NCBI RefSeq assembly: GCF_018215265.2
Contig: NZ_CP136562.1
Span: forward strand, 4,400,401 to 4,464,400
Direction: 5' to 3'
Length of the DNA: 64,000 nt
Source: Paenarthrobacter sp. GOM3
GTDB taxonomy: Bacteria; Actinomycetota; Actinomycetes; Actinomycetales; Micrococcaceae
Positions 26,838-36,273 of this stretch are shown one piece after another; position 1 is the first letter of the stretch, and every line of letters begins with the position of its first letter. Below the pieces are notes generated by a model, which was not told the origin of the DNA, ran no database searches, and saw only the letters and a program-made list of their open reading frames with translations. The position numbers were made by a program, and so were the translations under genes.

Positions 26838-27601
26838 GCAATCACAACTTCCACGGAGAGTTTGTTGAGCCGGGCAAGATCTTCGGGGGATGGTTCAAGG
26901 TCTGTGACGATAACGTCCACGGTGTCCATGGCGGCAACCAGGGCCACTGCGCTGGCATTCCATTTGCTGCCGGCCGATGCCACAATGACACGTGCCGCCG
27001 ACTCCAGGCCGGCCCGCTTCACCGCCGCGTCGTCGAGGTCGTGGGCCAGGAGGCCGTCTTTCAGGTTGAGGGCACACGGGGTTACGACGGCGGTGTCGAA
27101 CCTCAGCGAGCGGATGTTGGCTTCCGTCATGGGTCCCCGGAAGGATTGCTCACCCGGGACGAGGCTGCCGCCGGGGAGGATGAGCTGGGGTGAGCGGCCA
27201 TCCTTCACGCGGGTCAGCGCTTCGACACCGTGAAGGGACATGGGCATGACCGTGAGTTCGCGGGTGCTGAGCCTGCGCGCGATTTCCGTGGCAGTTGAAC
27301 CACTGTCCAGCCACACGTGTTCCCTGTCCTTCAGGAGGGCGTCCACCGCCGAGGCGATGCGTATCTTGGCGTCGTGGTCTTCCAGTTCGCGTTGCCCATA
27401 ACCGGGGTTGTCTCCGCGCGCCAGCAAGCTGCGCGCCCCGCCGTGGATACGCTTCAGGACCCCGTTGGCGGCGAGAATTTCAAGGTCGCGGCGGATCGTG
27501 GCGCCCGACGCCCCCGTAGCGTCCACGAGTTCATCGACGGTGGCTTCTTCGCGTGTGCGCAGCAGCTCGCCGATGAGCCGGTGGCGGTCAGCAGTTCCCA
27601 T
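26834..27601 (-). CDS. DeoR family transcriptional regulator
   Basis: The 255-residue product has the DeoR N-terminal helix-turn-helix (RHRLIGELLRTREEATVDELVDATGASGATIRRDLEILAANGVL) and a C-terminal sugar-phosphate sensor domain containing VWLDSGSTATEIARRL and LVGGSL-like LPGGSLVPGEQSFRGP. Family members sense phosphorylated sugars and repress sugar genes. It overlaps the MFS transporter gene by 4 bp, which suggests that the transporter handles a sugar and that the regulator controls its own operon. Confidence 0.93.
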   Translation of the reverse strand: MGTADRHRLIGELLRTREEATVDELVDATGASGATIRRDLEILAANGVLKRIHGGARSLLARGDNPGYGQRELEDHDAKIRIASAVDALLKDREHVWLDSGSTATEIARRLSTRELTVMPMSLHGVEALTRVKDGRSPQLILPGGSLVPGEQSFRGPMTEANIRSLRFDTAVVTPCALNLKDGLLAHDLDDAAVKRAGLESAARVIVASAGSKWNASAVALVAAMDTVDVIVTDLEPSPEDLARLNKLSVEVVIA

Positions 27602-27687
27602 GGTTCAACCGTAGCAAGCTGTGAGCATTTAATCATCCCCAGTGATCATCTGAGCACAAACCCTCCATCACATCCCACCCCTTAAAA

Positions 27688-27722
27688 CCGAACGCTCCTG
27701 CAGCTGCTGCAGGAGCGTTCGG
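27688..27722 (-). terminator. Rho-independent terminator of the ABC-F gene
   Basis: A perfect 16-bp stem (CCGAACGCTCCTGCAG and its complement) closes a 3-base loop, with TTTTAAGG following on the minus strand. It lies 34 bp past the ABC-F stop and separates that gene from the DeoR gene. Confidence 0.88.
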
Positions 27723-27756
27723 GGGAAGGGGGCGGGATGTGAGAGAGCGTCTGGGT

Positions 27757-29439
27757 TTAGCGGGCGCGCTCCACGCGCTTCTCGTCCCACACGGGTTCCT
27801 CGGACTCGTAGACCTTGCCGTCGGAACCAAAGATGAGGAAGCGGTCGAAGGACTTGGCGAACCAGCGATCGTGCGTGACTGCGAGGACCGTGCCTTCGAA
27901 AGCATCGATGGCCCGCTCCAGGGCTTCGCCGGAATGCAGGTCCAGGTTGTCCGTAGGTTCGTCGAGCAGCAGGAGCGTGGCGCCGGAGAGCTGCAGCAGC
28001 AGGATCTGGAAACGTGCTTGCTGGCCACCGGAGAGCGACTCGTACTTCTGCTCGGACTGGCCGGCCAGTCCGTAGGAGTCCAAGGCGCCGGCAGCTGCCT
28101 CACGTGGAAGTCCGCTTCGGTGTTCGTCGCCGCGGTGCAGGATCTCCAACAAGGTCCGGCCCAGGAGGTCGGGCCGGACATGCGTCTGCGCGAAGAAACC
28201 GGGCCGGATGCGGGCGCCAAGTTTCACCACGCCCTCGTGCGGGACCTCAGCGATGACGACGTCGGACACCGGCAGGTGCTCCCGCTCCGGATCCGTGCCC
28301 CCGGTGGCGAGCAGGCGGAGGAAGTGGCTCTTGCCCGAACCGTTGGAGCCCAGGACACCCACACGGTCTCCGAACCAGATCTCCGTGGAGAACGGCTTCA
28401 TCAGTCCGGTCAGCTCAAGCTTCTCGGCCACGACTGCGCGCTTGGCGGTGCGCCCACCCTTGAGGCGCATCTTGACGTTCTGCTCGATCGGCAGGGCCTC
28501 GGGCGGACCAGCCTCAAGGAACTTGGCAAGGCGGGTCTGCGCCGCCTGGTACCTGTTGGCCATGTCAGAGCGGAAAGCAGCCTTGTTCTTGTACATATTG
28601 ACGAGTTCCTTGAGCTTGATGTGCTCCTCGTCCCAACGCTTTCGCAGTTCCTCGAAACGCGCGTTGCGGTCTGCGCGGGCCTCGACATAGGAGCCGAAAC
28701 CGCCGCCGTGGATCCAGGCGCCGGCGCCGTTGATGCCCGGTTCAAGTGTGACGATGCGCCCGGCGGCGTTGTTGAGCAGCTCGCGGTCGTGGCTGATGAA
28801 CAGCACGGTCTTCTTGGACTCATTGAGCTTGCTTTCCAACCAACGCTTCCCGGGCACGTCGAGGTAGTTGTCGGGCTCGTCGAGGAGCAGCAGTTCATCG
28901 GGGCCGGCAAACAGCGCTTCCAGCACAAGGCGTTTCTGCTCGCCGCCGGACAGGGTGGAGGCACGCCGGAACTGGGCTTTGTCGAAGGAAATCCCCAGGG
29001 CGGCCATGCAGACTTCGTCCCAGACGGTCTCCACGTCGTATCCGCCCGCGTCGCCCCAGTCAACGATCGCTTGGGCGTATTTCATTTGGGTGGGCTCGTC
29101 GTCGTGCTCCATCATGGCGAGCTCGGCTTCCTCCACCGCCTTGGCCGCTGCAGCGAGGCCTGCCTGCGCGGTGGAGACCAGGAGGTCGCGGACCGTGGAT
29201 TCGTCGCGGACCTGGCCCACGAACTGGCGCATGATGCCCATGTTCCCGGACCTGCCCACGGCACCCTCATCCGGCGTGAGGTCTCCGGAGATGATCTTGA
29301 ACAGCGTGGTCTTGCCCGTTCCGTTGGGTCCGATCAGCGCTGTCTTGGTGCCGTCGGGGACCTTGAAGGTCACCCCGTTGAGCAGCTGGGTGCCGTCGGA
29401 GAGGAAGTAGTCGATGCCGGAAACGTCAATATGGGCCAC
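27757..29439 (-). CDS. ABC-F family ATPase
   Basis: The 560-residue product holds two ABC cassettes without membrane helices: first GPNGTGKTTLFK, LSGGEQKRLVLEALF and LLLLDEPDNYLD; second GSNGSGKSHFLRLL, LSGGQQARFQILLLQLSG and LLLLDEPTDNLD. A charged linker (about residues 240-320) joins them. ABC-F proteins bind the ribosomal E site; members release stalled translation or protect from antibiotics. The first DEP loop has Asp where many carry Thr (DEPDNYLD). It lies between the penicillin-binding protein gene and a strong terminator, on the same strand. Confidence 0.93.
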   Translation of the reverse strand: MAHIDVSGIDYFLSDGTQLLNGVTFKVPDGTKTALIGPNGTGKTTLFKIISGDLTPDEGAVGRSGNMGIMRQFVGQVRDESTVRDLLVSTAQAGLAAAAKAVEEAELAMMEHDDEPTQMKYAQAIVDWGDAGGYDVETVWDEVCMAALGISFDKAQFRRASTLSGGEQKRLVLEALFAGPDELLLLDEPDNYLDVPGKRWLESKLNESKKTVLFISHDRELLNNAAGRIVTLEPGINGAGAWIHGGGFGSYVEARADRNARFEELRKRWDEEHIKLKELVNMYKNKAAFRSDMANRYQAAQTRLAKFLEAGPPEALPIEQNVKMRLKGGRTAKRAVVAEKLELTGLMKPFSTEIWFGDRVGVLGSNGSGKSHFLRLLATGGTDPEREHLPVSDVVIAEVPHEGVVKLGARIRPGFFAQTHVRPDLLGRTLLEILHRGDEHRSGLPREAAAGALDSYGLAGQSEQKYESLSGGQQARFQILLLQLSGATLLLLDEPTDNLDLHSGEALERAIDAFEGTVLAVTHDRWFAKSFDRFLIFGSDGKVYESEEPVWDEKRVERAR

Positions 29440-29504
29440 GTTTCAATCCTCCCACGGCACGCTATTAACGCTCGACGGCGGCCTGCCGCGGAGCGTCCGC
29501 CGGG

Positions 29505-31487
29505 TCAGCCTGCTGCGGTGAGGAACGACTTCAAGAGCGGCCCGCTGGTGGTCGCACCGAGTCCACCGTCCTCGACAAACACGGCGACGGCCAGGTCACC
29601 GTGCGTGGCGACGATCCACGCGTGCGTTTTGGGAGGATCCTCGTTGCCGAACTCTGCTGTTCCCGTCTTCGCCCCAACGGGGAGCCCGGGTACCTGTGCC
29701 AGGAAGCCGGCGTGCCCGGAGGTCACCACGGCACGCATCATGTCGGCCAACGAAGCGGCTTCTTCCTTGGTAATCGGTTTGGTGGATGCCGGCGACGCCG
29801 GGAGGGCGCTGGCCGTGGCGGAGTCCGGCGACGGCGATGCGCTGCCACTTTCCGTCGGAGCAGCACTGGCGCTGGGGTCCTGGCCAGCGTCGGCGTTGAG
29901 GACCAACTGGGGTGAAACCGGAGCGCCGTTGGCAACAGAAGCGGCCATGACAGCGGCTGAGAGCGGCGAGAACAGCACCTTGCCCTGGCCGATCATGGAG
30001 GCAGCGTGCTCAGTGCCTTCAGCAGCACCGGGGACCGATCCCAGGAACGCGTCGGCGCCAAGCTTGGGGGCTTCCACGGCCACTCCGAGGGCCTGGGCTG
30101 CAGACTCAAGCTGGTCCTGGCTAACGGTATCGCGGGCATTGATGAAGGCTGTGTTGCACGAGTGAGCGAAGGCGTCCCGTAAGGCAACGGTGCCCAGCGA
30201 ACCGGCCGGGTACCCTTCGGCGTTCTTGAAGGTGCGCCCATCAACGGTGACCGTCGGAGTGCACTCAACCTTGGAATCGGGCGTGGCACCGTTCCGGAAC
30301 ATCGCCAGCGAATCAACGATCTTGAACGTGGAGCCCGGCGCGTACTGTCCCAGCATTGCGGTGTTGTAACCGTTGCTACCCGGTCCCGAGGCGGCGGCGA
30401 GAACGGCACCGGTGGAGGGTTTCAGCGCCACGATCGCTGAGGCTGGCCCAACGTTAGCCAGTGTTTCCTCGGCCAATTGCTGGAGTTTCAGGTCAAGGGT
30501 GGTCTTGAGCGTGGTGCCCGGTGCGGGGAGGGACGAGAAGAAGACTTTGGTACCGGGGGTCTCACCCTGGGACTTGGTGCTGGCAATGACCTCCACGCCA
30601 TCCTTGCCGCGAAGGAGGGAGTCGTACTTCTGCTGCAGCCCACCCGTTCCAGTTGTGTCCCCGGCTCGTAGCGCGCCGTTGGACTTCTCGATCTGCTCTG
30701 CGCTGGCTTGTCCGACGCTACCCAACAGGGCACGGGCGAAAGTCCTGGTGGGAGCCAGGGCCATGGAGTCCAGGATGCTCACGCCACCCGGGATGGCGTT
30801 GATCTTGGCTTCGTTGATGTCGGCTGTGTAGGCGCGGAGGACGAGGCCTTCCACAAACGCTTGCGGGCCGGATGCAGCAACCTGCTTGGCGTACTCCTCA
30901 ACGTCCAGCCCCAGCAGGGCCGCCATGGCCCGGGCCGAGGCGTCGGCTTGTTCGGCCGGAACCTTGGTTTTGTCGATGCCAACCCGGAACACGGGCCGGT
31001 CTTCGACGATCGGGGCATCGCCGGCACCCAGGATCTGGCCGCGTTGGGCCGCAACTGTCTTTACGGAGAGCGTTTCGCCATCGGAGAGCTGGGGCGCCAA
31101 AAGTGCGGGATTCCACTGAACCGCCCATTTTCCGGAGGATTTCTTCAGTGTGGCATCGGAGGTGTACTCCCATTTGGCAGAGCCGACGTTCCAGCTGTAG
31201 TTCAGGGGGAACGTGGCGGTGTCGCCGTCGAGTTTTACGTCGCCGGACTGCACCGACGGTTTGGCACCGAGGCCTTCGAAAACGGCTTTGAGTTCATCGT
31301 TGGCCGCGGCAGCGTCCTTGCCGTCAACGGCGAGCGAACCGACGTCGAGCGCTTCCAGGGACGACGCCAGCTGCTTGGCAGCACCTTCAGCGCCAGCCCG
31401 GCCATCATCGCAGGCGGCCAGCGAGCCAGCCATCACTAAAGTCAGTACTCCAAAGACCAAGTTTCTCATTTTCCCCATTTGCGACAT
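29505..31487 (-). CDS. Penicillin-binding protein with NTF2-like N-terminal domain
   Basis: The 660-residue product is a membrane-linked transpeptidase. It has an N-terminal signal with lipobox-like MAGSLAACDDG, an NTF2-like MecA-N domain (about 50-160), a PBP dimerisation-type region (about 165-310), and the catalytic domain with STFK (active serine about S386), a SCN motif in AHSCNTAF, and KTGT in VGAKTGTAEF. A Ser/Ala/Pro-rich insertion precedes KTGT. It cross-links peptidoglycan outside the membrane. ATG 31487 is the most upstream of three close ATGs; the true start could be 31478 or 31469. Confidence 0.9.
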   Translation of the reverse strand: MSQMGKMRNLVFGVLTLVMAGSLAACDDGRAGAEGAAKQLASSLEALDVGSLAVDGKDAAAANDELKAVFEGLGAKPSVQSGDVKLDGDTATFPLNYSWNVGSAKWEYTSDATLKKSSGKWAVQWNPALLAPQLSDGETLSVKTVAAQRGQILGAGDAPIVEDRPVFRVGIDKTKVPAEQADASARAMAALLGLDVEEYAKQVAASGPQAFVEGLVLRAYTADINEAKINAIPGGVSILDSMALAPTRTFARALLGSVGQASAEQIEKSNGALRAGDTTGTGGLQQKYDSLLRGKDGVEVIASTKSQGETPGTKVFFSSLPAPGTTLKTTLDLKLQQLAEETLANVGPASAIVALKPSTGAVLAAASGPGSNGYNTAMLGQYAPGSTFKIVDSLAMFRNGATPDSKVECTPTVTVDGRTFKNAEGYPAGSLGTVALRDAFAHSCNTAFINARDTVSQDQLESAAQALGVAVEAPKLGADAFLGSVPGAAEGTEHAASMIGQGKVLFSPLSAAVMAASVANGAPVSPQLVLNADAGQDPSASAAPTESGSASPSPDSATASALPASPASTKPITKEEAASLADMMRAVVTSGHAGFLAQVPGLPVGAKTGTAEFGNEDPPKTHAWIVATHGDLAVAVFVEDGGLGATTSGPLLKSFLTAAG

Positions 31488-31535
31488 TATGCCCCGTTCC
31501 ACCGACAGTTTCTTGTTGTGCCCGGTCAGCGGACA

Positions 31536-31577
31536 GCCGCCGCTTGCCACCCCTGGGGAGAGGCGGCAAACGGCGGC
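31536..31577 (-). terminator. Hairpin downstream of the GH31 gene
   Basis: GCCGCCG-C-TTGCC pairs with GGCAA-A-CGGCGGC (12 bp, one internal mismatch) around a 16-base loop, 17 bp past the GH31 stop. No T-run follows on the minus strand. Confidence 0.5.
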
Positions 31578-31593
31578 CGTCAGGACATGCGCG

Positions 31594-34500
31594 CTAGGGA
31601 GCGCAGGTGAACTTCGCATCACCCCACACACCGTGGGCGCCGTTGATGGAACCGGACGGGTCCACCACCAGCTCCACGTATGCGGCCCCGGTGAGGTCCA
31701 CTGTCACGGATTCAGGAGCGAACCCCGGCGTGTACGTGCGCGACTGGTACTTGTTCACGCCGTCGGCGTTGACCTTGAAGATGATGTTGCCGCCGAAGCC
31801 GCTTTCGAGCCCCACCTGGGACGTGAACTTAGTGCACTTTCCGCCCAGGTAATAGGTGATCTTTGACGCTGCATGCACGCCGAGGCCCTTGTTGAACACG
31901 GGCTCCTTGCCTGTGGCGGGATCCGTGTAGTTGATGGCCAACGGCTTATCCGGGGAGGACGCCGAATCTTTGTTGGCCACGTTCTTGCCGATGACGCCGT
32001 AGCCGTTCAGCGCCTGGACCCACGGGGTTTCAGAGGCATACACGGAGCCCACAGGAACAGATGGCAGAGGCTGCGAGGTCACCTTCCAGTCGAAGAACTT
32101 CACCCGTGTGTCCGTGGGCAGCGTGACCGATGCCAGCTCCTTGGTGGGATTGAGCCGCACGGTGTTGGAGAACGCCTGGTACTTGTACTGCGTGTACTCC
32201 GGCGACGGGCCGGTGGCGTTATTGCGGCCCTGTTCCGAGACCGCCAGCACGGCTCCGTTGAGTACCGAAGGCTGCAGCCAGTTGGGGAAGTAGATGGACT
32301 GCTGCTCTGAGGAGCCGTCCGCGTACGTCAGGGTCAGTGTGGGGCTGGTGCCGTTACCTACCGCGGCGGATCCGAGGACGGCAAGATGCGTACCTTTGCC
32401 CTTGACTGAGATGGTTTGCGCGGAAAGGGCCACGGAGTTGGGGACATCCGGTCCCACGGCCGGCCACGTGTAGTCCACCTGTGTGGGCTTACCGGCATCA
32501 ACAGTGACCGTGCTGCCTGGCCGAACTCCGCCGGCCGGGACCGCGGCGGCAGCCAGCTGCTCGGCAGCGAAAGTGGCACCGCCGCCGTCGAAGTTTCCGA
32601 GCGTTTTGCCCGCCACGGTGGTGACCGAAACGGTGTTGTAGGCCGCAGCCAGCGAACCGTAGGCGACGTAGATCTGGTTGCCGCCAGTTACCGACTGGTT
32701 GGAGCCGGATGCAGCGTACGACGCCGACACCCGCACGGTCTGTTGGCCCGCCTTCGCGCTGGAGCCGGGTTTGATGACGAAGGTGGCACTGGCTGTTGCT
32801 CCGCCTTCAACTGTCGCTGCAGTGGCACCGGAGGACGAGACCACGGCCCAACCCTCGGGCAGGACGGGAGTCAGGACCACGTTGGTCTTGGCCTTGGTTC
32901 CGGTGTTCACGAACGCCGCGGTGACTGTTGTTTCCTGGTCCTGGAAGACCTGCTGTCCGGTGGTCACGCGGACTTCGGCCGCGGTGTCCTCCTGGCTCTT
33001 GCCGCCCAGCGGACCTGCCTGCTGGAGCTGAACCGTGGCTGACTGGTTGGAGGGGATGGATCCTGTCTTGACCCAGATGGTGCCGTTGGTGGCCTCATCG
33101 AAGAACCAACCCGTGGTCGCAGCGGCGTAGGCGGCCTGGGTTGGTTGTTGGGTGAGCTTGGTGCCGCCGATCTTCACGTCCTTGGGGGCCGCGCCGGCGT
33201 GGACTTTCAGTTCGTAGGGTCGGGCAGCGGCCTTGCCGGTGTACTCGCCCTTCCGCTCACCGATGGATACCTTGACGCTGCTGTTGCCCTTGCCGGGCGC
33301 ATCCACTGCGAAGATCTGGCTGGAGGACTTTCCATCCTTGAATTCGCGGGTGACCTTGTCATCTTCATAGAGCGTGAAGGTGTCCTGGCCTTGGGCGTAA
33401 ACGTCCAAGGTGATCATGGAATCTTCGGGTACCAAGGAGGCGTTGCGGGCCACGATGCCTTGCGGGATCACCGCACCGGCCCGAACGAATACCGGCAGTT
33501 TGTCCAGGGGTGCGTTGTAACCGTTGAGGATCTGGCCGCCCTGGTAGAGCTTGCCGGTCCAGTAATCCACCCACTGCTGGCCGGCGGGGAGGAAGATGCC
33601 GTTGCGGACATCGGTTTGGGTAAAGACAGGCGCCACCAGGAAATCGGAGCTGAGCATGAACTGGTTGTTGGCCTCAGCACCGTAGGACCACTGCTGGTCG
33701 GGGAATTCCAGGGCCATGGAGCGCATCATCGACACACCGCTGGTGGAGGATTCCTGGGCGAGCGTGTAGATGAAGGGCATGAGCTGCTGCCGCAGTTGGA
33801 GGTACTGGCGGTTGATGGCCGTGGCTTGGTCGCCGTAGAGCCATGGACGCTTGTCCGTGGCGGCCCAGCCGGACATGGAGTACAGCGCCGGGGCGAAGGC
33901 CTTCCACTGGAGGTCGCGGACGTAGGATTCGGCCGAACCGCCGAAGATCCCGTCAACGTCCCCGGTGGTGAACGCCAAGCCCGAGTTTCCCGCGCCGGTG
34001 AGGGCCGAGACCTGCCAGCGAACGGCGTCGAGGTTTCCGGAATGGTCACCGGTCCACTGCATGCCGCAACGCTGGGCCCCCGCCCAACCCTCCACCATCA
34101 AGGAAGTGCCGCGCGCATTGGAGTACTGCTCGATGCCGTCATGGGCAGCTTCGCATCCGGTGAGTGCCTGGCGGTAGCCCTGGCCAACCCAGGCAACGTC
34201 GAGCTTGCGGAGCCGGACGCCGGCCTCGCCCACTTCGTACTCCTGGTTGGTCAGGGAACGCTGGGTCCAGAGGCCAACCTTGAGGTCGGTTTCTTCCTCG
34301 ATGTTGCTCACGGTTTCCGGGAGTTGCTGATATTCGCAGCCGTAGCCGTCGTTGACCAGCATCCAGCCGGCAGGCATATCGTTTTCAACGAACTTCCGTG
34401 CCGTTTTGATGGCGTCTGGCGTGCGCTGCTTGGCACCGTCGGGGTCGCCGTAGCCGGAGGAGGAATAGCCCGGGTTGGAGCGGTTGTAGCAGTCGGCGTC

Positions 34501-35436
34501 GCCGTATTCCAGGGCGTAGACCGGCGGCATCATCGGCTTGCCGGTCAGCGTGGTGTACGCGCCAAGGGCCTGTTTGTAGTCGCCCACGAAGTAGTAGGCG
34601 TCGAACCGCTTTTCCTCGTGCGTGGTGGTGGGCTGGTCCTTGAAGTCGTAGGAGCCGCGGGCGAATGTGTCGCGGAGGACACCGTAGCCCTTGGATGACA
34701 TGTAGTACGGCACGGCATTGGGGTAGCCGTCGTCGTCCCAGTCGAAGTTCTTGGCGATGTTGATCAGCGCGCCGGTGTGCACGGAACGCCCGTTTTGCAT
34801 GCCGCCGCCGATGAACTGCTCGCCGTCCTGCTGTGCAAGGTGCTGCGTTGCCGAGTTGGAGCCGAAGGTGATGGGCGCCGATTCTTCCATCACCAGTGAG
34901 CCGTCGGCCCGGGTCACGCGGAGTTGGGTGGTGGACTTGTTGATCGCGACGCTGATCTTGGCCGTCTTCAGGGTCAGCCAGTCGCCGTCGACGATAGTGG
35001 GCGCAGTGCCGGGAAATTTGTCTTTGCCCACCACGATGTTGGCGGTCCTGGCCGGGTCGCCTTGGTCGGTATTAGCGGGATCCGTGAACGTGCCGCTGGG
35101 ATCGGCTTCCAGGCGGAAGGTCCCGCCGTCCAGGAAGGTGACCCGGATGGCGCCTTTACCGGTGGAAAGGTCGACGACGTTGCCGGACTGGGTAAATCCG
35201 GTCACCGCACCGAGAGGTACTCCGGCGGCGTCTACAGGTACTTCGGGGGTGACGGCTTTGACGCCGGCGGGGTCGCCTGGTGCGGAATTCGCGGCCGTTG
35301 CGAAGGTCAGCGCAGGGATGGCCCCTGCGAGGAGGAGCGAGGCAAGGCCGAGCGACGCGGCCTTCCTGCCTAACTTTTTGGCGCGTCCGGGGCTGTTGGG
35401 AGCAGCGCCGGAAAGGCCCAGGGAGGGTGCGGACAT
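31594..35436 (-). CDS. Secreted GH31 family glycoside hydrolase with NEW3 and NPCBM domains
   Basis: The 1280-residue product carries a signal peptide (RKAASLGLASLLLAGAIPALTFATAANSA, to about residue 52), an N-terminal beta domain, a GH31 catalytic barrel (about 290-650) with nucleophile-type D413 in KLDVAWVGQGYR and acid/base-type D464 in MQWTGDHSGN, a C-terminal beta domain, a NEW3 domain (about 830-930) and an NPCBM galactose-binding-like domain (about 1140-1280). ATG 35436 is used; a TTG at 35445 is an alternative. The enzyme acts outside the cell on alpha-linked glycans. Substrate is open: alpha-glucosidase, alpha-galactosidase or glucosyltransferase activity all occur in this family. 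Confidence 0.9.
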   Translation of the reverse strand: MSAPSLGLSGAAPNSPGRAKKLGRKAASLGLASLLLAGAIPALTFATAANSAPGDPAGVKAVTPEVPVDAAGVPLGAVTGFTQSGNVVDLSTGKGAIRVTFLDGGTFRLEADPSGTFTDPANTDQGDPARTANIVVGKDKFPGTAPTIVDGDWLTLKTAKISVAINKSTTQLRVTRADGSLVMEESAPITFGSNSATQHLAQQDGEQFIGGGMQNGRSVHTGALINIAKNFDWDDDGYPNAVPYYMSSKGYGVLRDTFARGSYDFKDQPTTTHEEKRFDAYYFVGDYKQALGAYTTLTGKPMMPPVYALEYGDADCYNRSNPGYSSSGYGDPDGAKQRTPDAIKTARKFVENDMPAGWMLVNDGYGCEYQQLPETVSNIEEETDLKVGLWTQRSLTNQEYEVGEAGVRLRKLDVAWVGQGYRQALTGCEAAHDGIEQYSNARGTSLMVEGWAGAQRCGMQWTGDHSGNLDAVRWQVSALTGAGNSGLAFTTGDVDGIFGGSAESYVRDLQWKAFAPALYSMSGWAATDKRPWLYGDQATAINRQYLQLRQQLMPFIYTLAQESSTSGVSMMRSMALEFPDQQWSYGAEANNQFMLSSDFLVAPVFTQTDVRNGIFLPAGQQWVDYWTGKLYQGGQILNGYNAPLDKLPVFVRAGAVIPQGIVARNASLVPEDSMITLDVYAQGQDTFTLYEDDKVTREFKDGKSSSQIFAVDAPGKGNSSVKVSIGERKGEYTGKAAARPYELKVHAGAAPKDVKIGGTKLTQQPTQAAYAAATTGWFFDEATNGTIWVKTGSIPSNQSATVQLQQAGPLGGKSQEDTAAEVRVTTGQQVFQDQETTVTAAFVNTGTKAKTNVVLTPVLPEGWAVVSSSGATAATVEGGATASATFVIKPGSSAKAGQQTVRVSASYAASGSNQSVTGGNQIYVAYGSLAAAYNTVSVTTVAGKTLGNFDGGGATFAAEQLAAAAVPAGGVRPGSTVTVDAGKPTQVDYTWPAVGPDVPNSVALSAQTISVKGKGTHLAVLGSAAVGNGTSPTLTLTYADGSSEQQSIYFPNWLQPSVLNGAVLAVSEQGRNNATGPSPEYTQYKYQAFSNTVRLNPTKELASVTLPTDTRVKFFDWKVTSQPLPSVPVGSVYASETPWVQALNGYGVIGKNVANKDSASSPDKPLAINYTDPATGKEPVFNKGLGVHAASKITYYLGGKCTKFTSQVGLESGFGGNIIFKVNADGVNKYQSRTYTPGFAPESVTVDLTGAAYVELVVDPSGSINGAHGVWGDAKFTCAP

Positions 35437-35616
35437 GGAGGCCAACTTTCGACGAGTGACTTTTTGTGATCTAACTCATAGCGAAACGTGCACTAATCGT
35501 CACTGCTGGCCGGCGAAAGGTCAACCGTTTAACCAAAATTAACAAGCCGAATGAGATCTCAGCCCATCCTCCAAGAGGGGCCCAGGCCGCCCTTTTCCGT
35601 CGCCTGGTTGGCCGGG

Positions 35617-36273
35617 TCAGCGCCCGCGGATGATCCGTCGCTGCGTCGCCACCGCAATCGCAGCCGTCCGGTTGTCGACCCCCAGCTTGGAGTAGATATG
35701 CACCAGGTGTGTCTTCACCGTGGCCTCCGAAATGAACAGTTGCTTCGCGATCGCGCGGTTGCCCAGACCAGTAGCCAAGAGCTCAAGCAGTTCCACTTCC
35801 CTGGCGCTCAACGCGGGCGACGGGTTACGGATCCGCCCCATGAGCCGCGCCGCGACCTCCGGTGCCAGCGCAGTCTGCCCTGCTGCCGCGGAAAGGACAG
35901 CCTGCCGGATCTGCTCGGGCGGTGCGTCCTTCAACATGTACCCGCTCGCGCCGGCTTCAACGGCGGCGAGGATATCGGCGTCGGTGTCGTACGTGGTGAG
36001 GATCAGGACCGGGGGCGGGGGGCTCCCGGCCTCGCCCGCCTTGATCTTTTCCGTAGCCGTCACCCCATCCATGCCGGCCCCCATTTGCAGGTCCATGAGG
36101 ACCAGGTCCACTGGTTCGCCCAGGGTGTGGAGCCTGCGCAGCTCGGCCAGCGCGGCATCACCATCCGCCACTTCGGCTACCACCGTGACGCCCGGAAAGT
36201 CCGCCAACATGGCGCGCAGGCCTGCCCTGACCACCGGGTGGTCATCCACCAACAGAATGCGGATCTCGCTCAT
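35617..36273 (-). CDS. Two-component response regulator, NarL/LuxR type
   Basis: The 218-residue product has a receiver domain (RILLVDDHPVVRAGLRAML; phosphoacceptor D61 in VLMDLQMGAGMDG; ASGYMLKDAPPE) and a LuxR-type helix-turn-helix (LSAREVELLELLATGLGNRAIAKQLFISEATVKTHLVHIYSKLG). It overlaps the upstream sensor kinase gene by 4 bp. The pair is divergent from a two-gene ABC exporter (37745-39545), which is the likely target. It is a different paralogue from the regulator at 19482. Confidence 0.95.
   Translation of the reverse strand: MSEIRILLVDDHPVVRAGLRAMLADFPGVTVVAEVADGDAALAELRRLHTLGEPVDLVLMDLQMGAGMDGVTATEKIKAGEAGSPPPPVLILTTYDTDADILAAVEAGASGYMLKDAPPEQIRQAVLSAAAGQTALAPEVAARLMGRIRNPSPALSAREVELLELLATGLGNRAIAKQLFISEATVKTHLVHIYSKLGVDNRTAAIAVATQRRIIRGR

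Noticed and set aside
27739..30165. 808-codon plus-strand frame across the ABC-F and penicillin-binding protein genes
   Set aside because: It is antisense to two clear genes with complete family motifs; its own translation has no domain and is typical of shadows in high-G+C DNA.
33145..34698. 517-codon frame antisense to the GH31 gene
   Set aside because: It mirrors the coding bias of the GH31 gene and has no domain or start signal.
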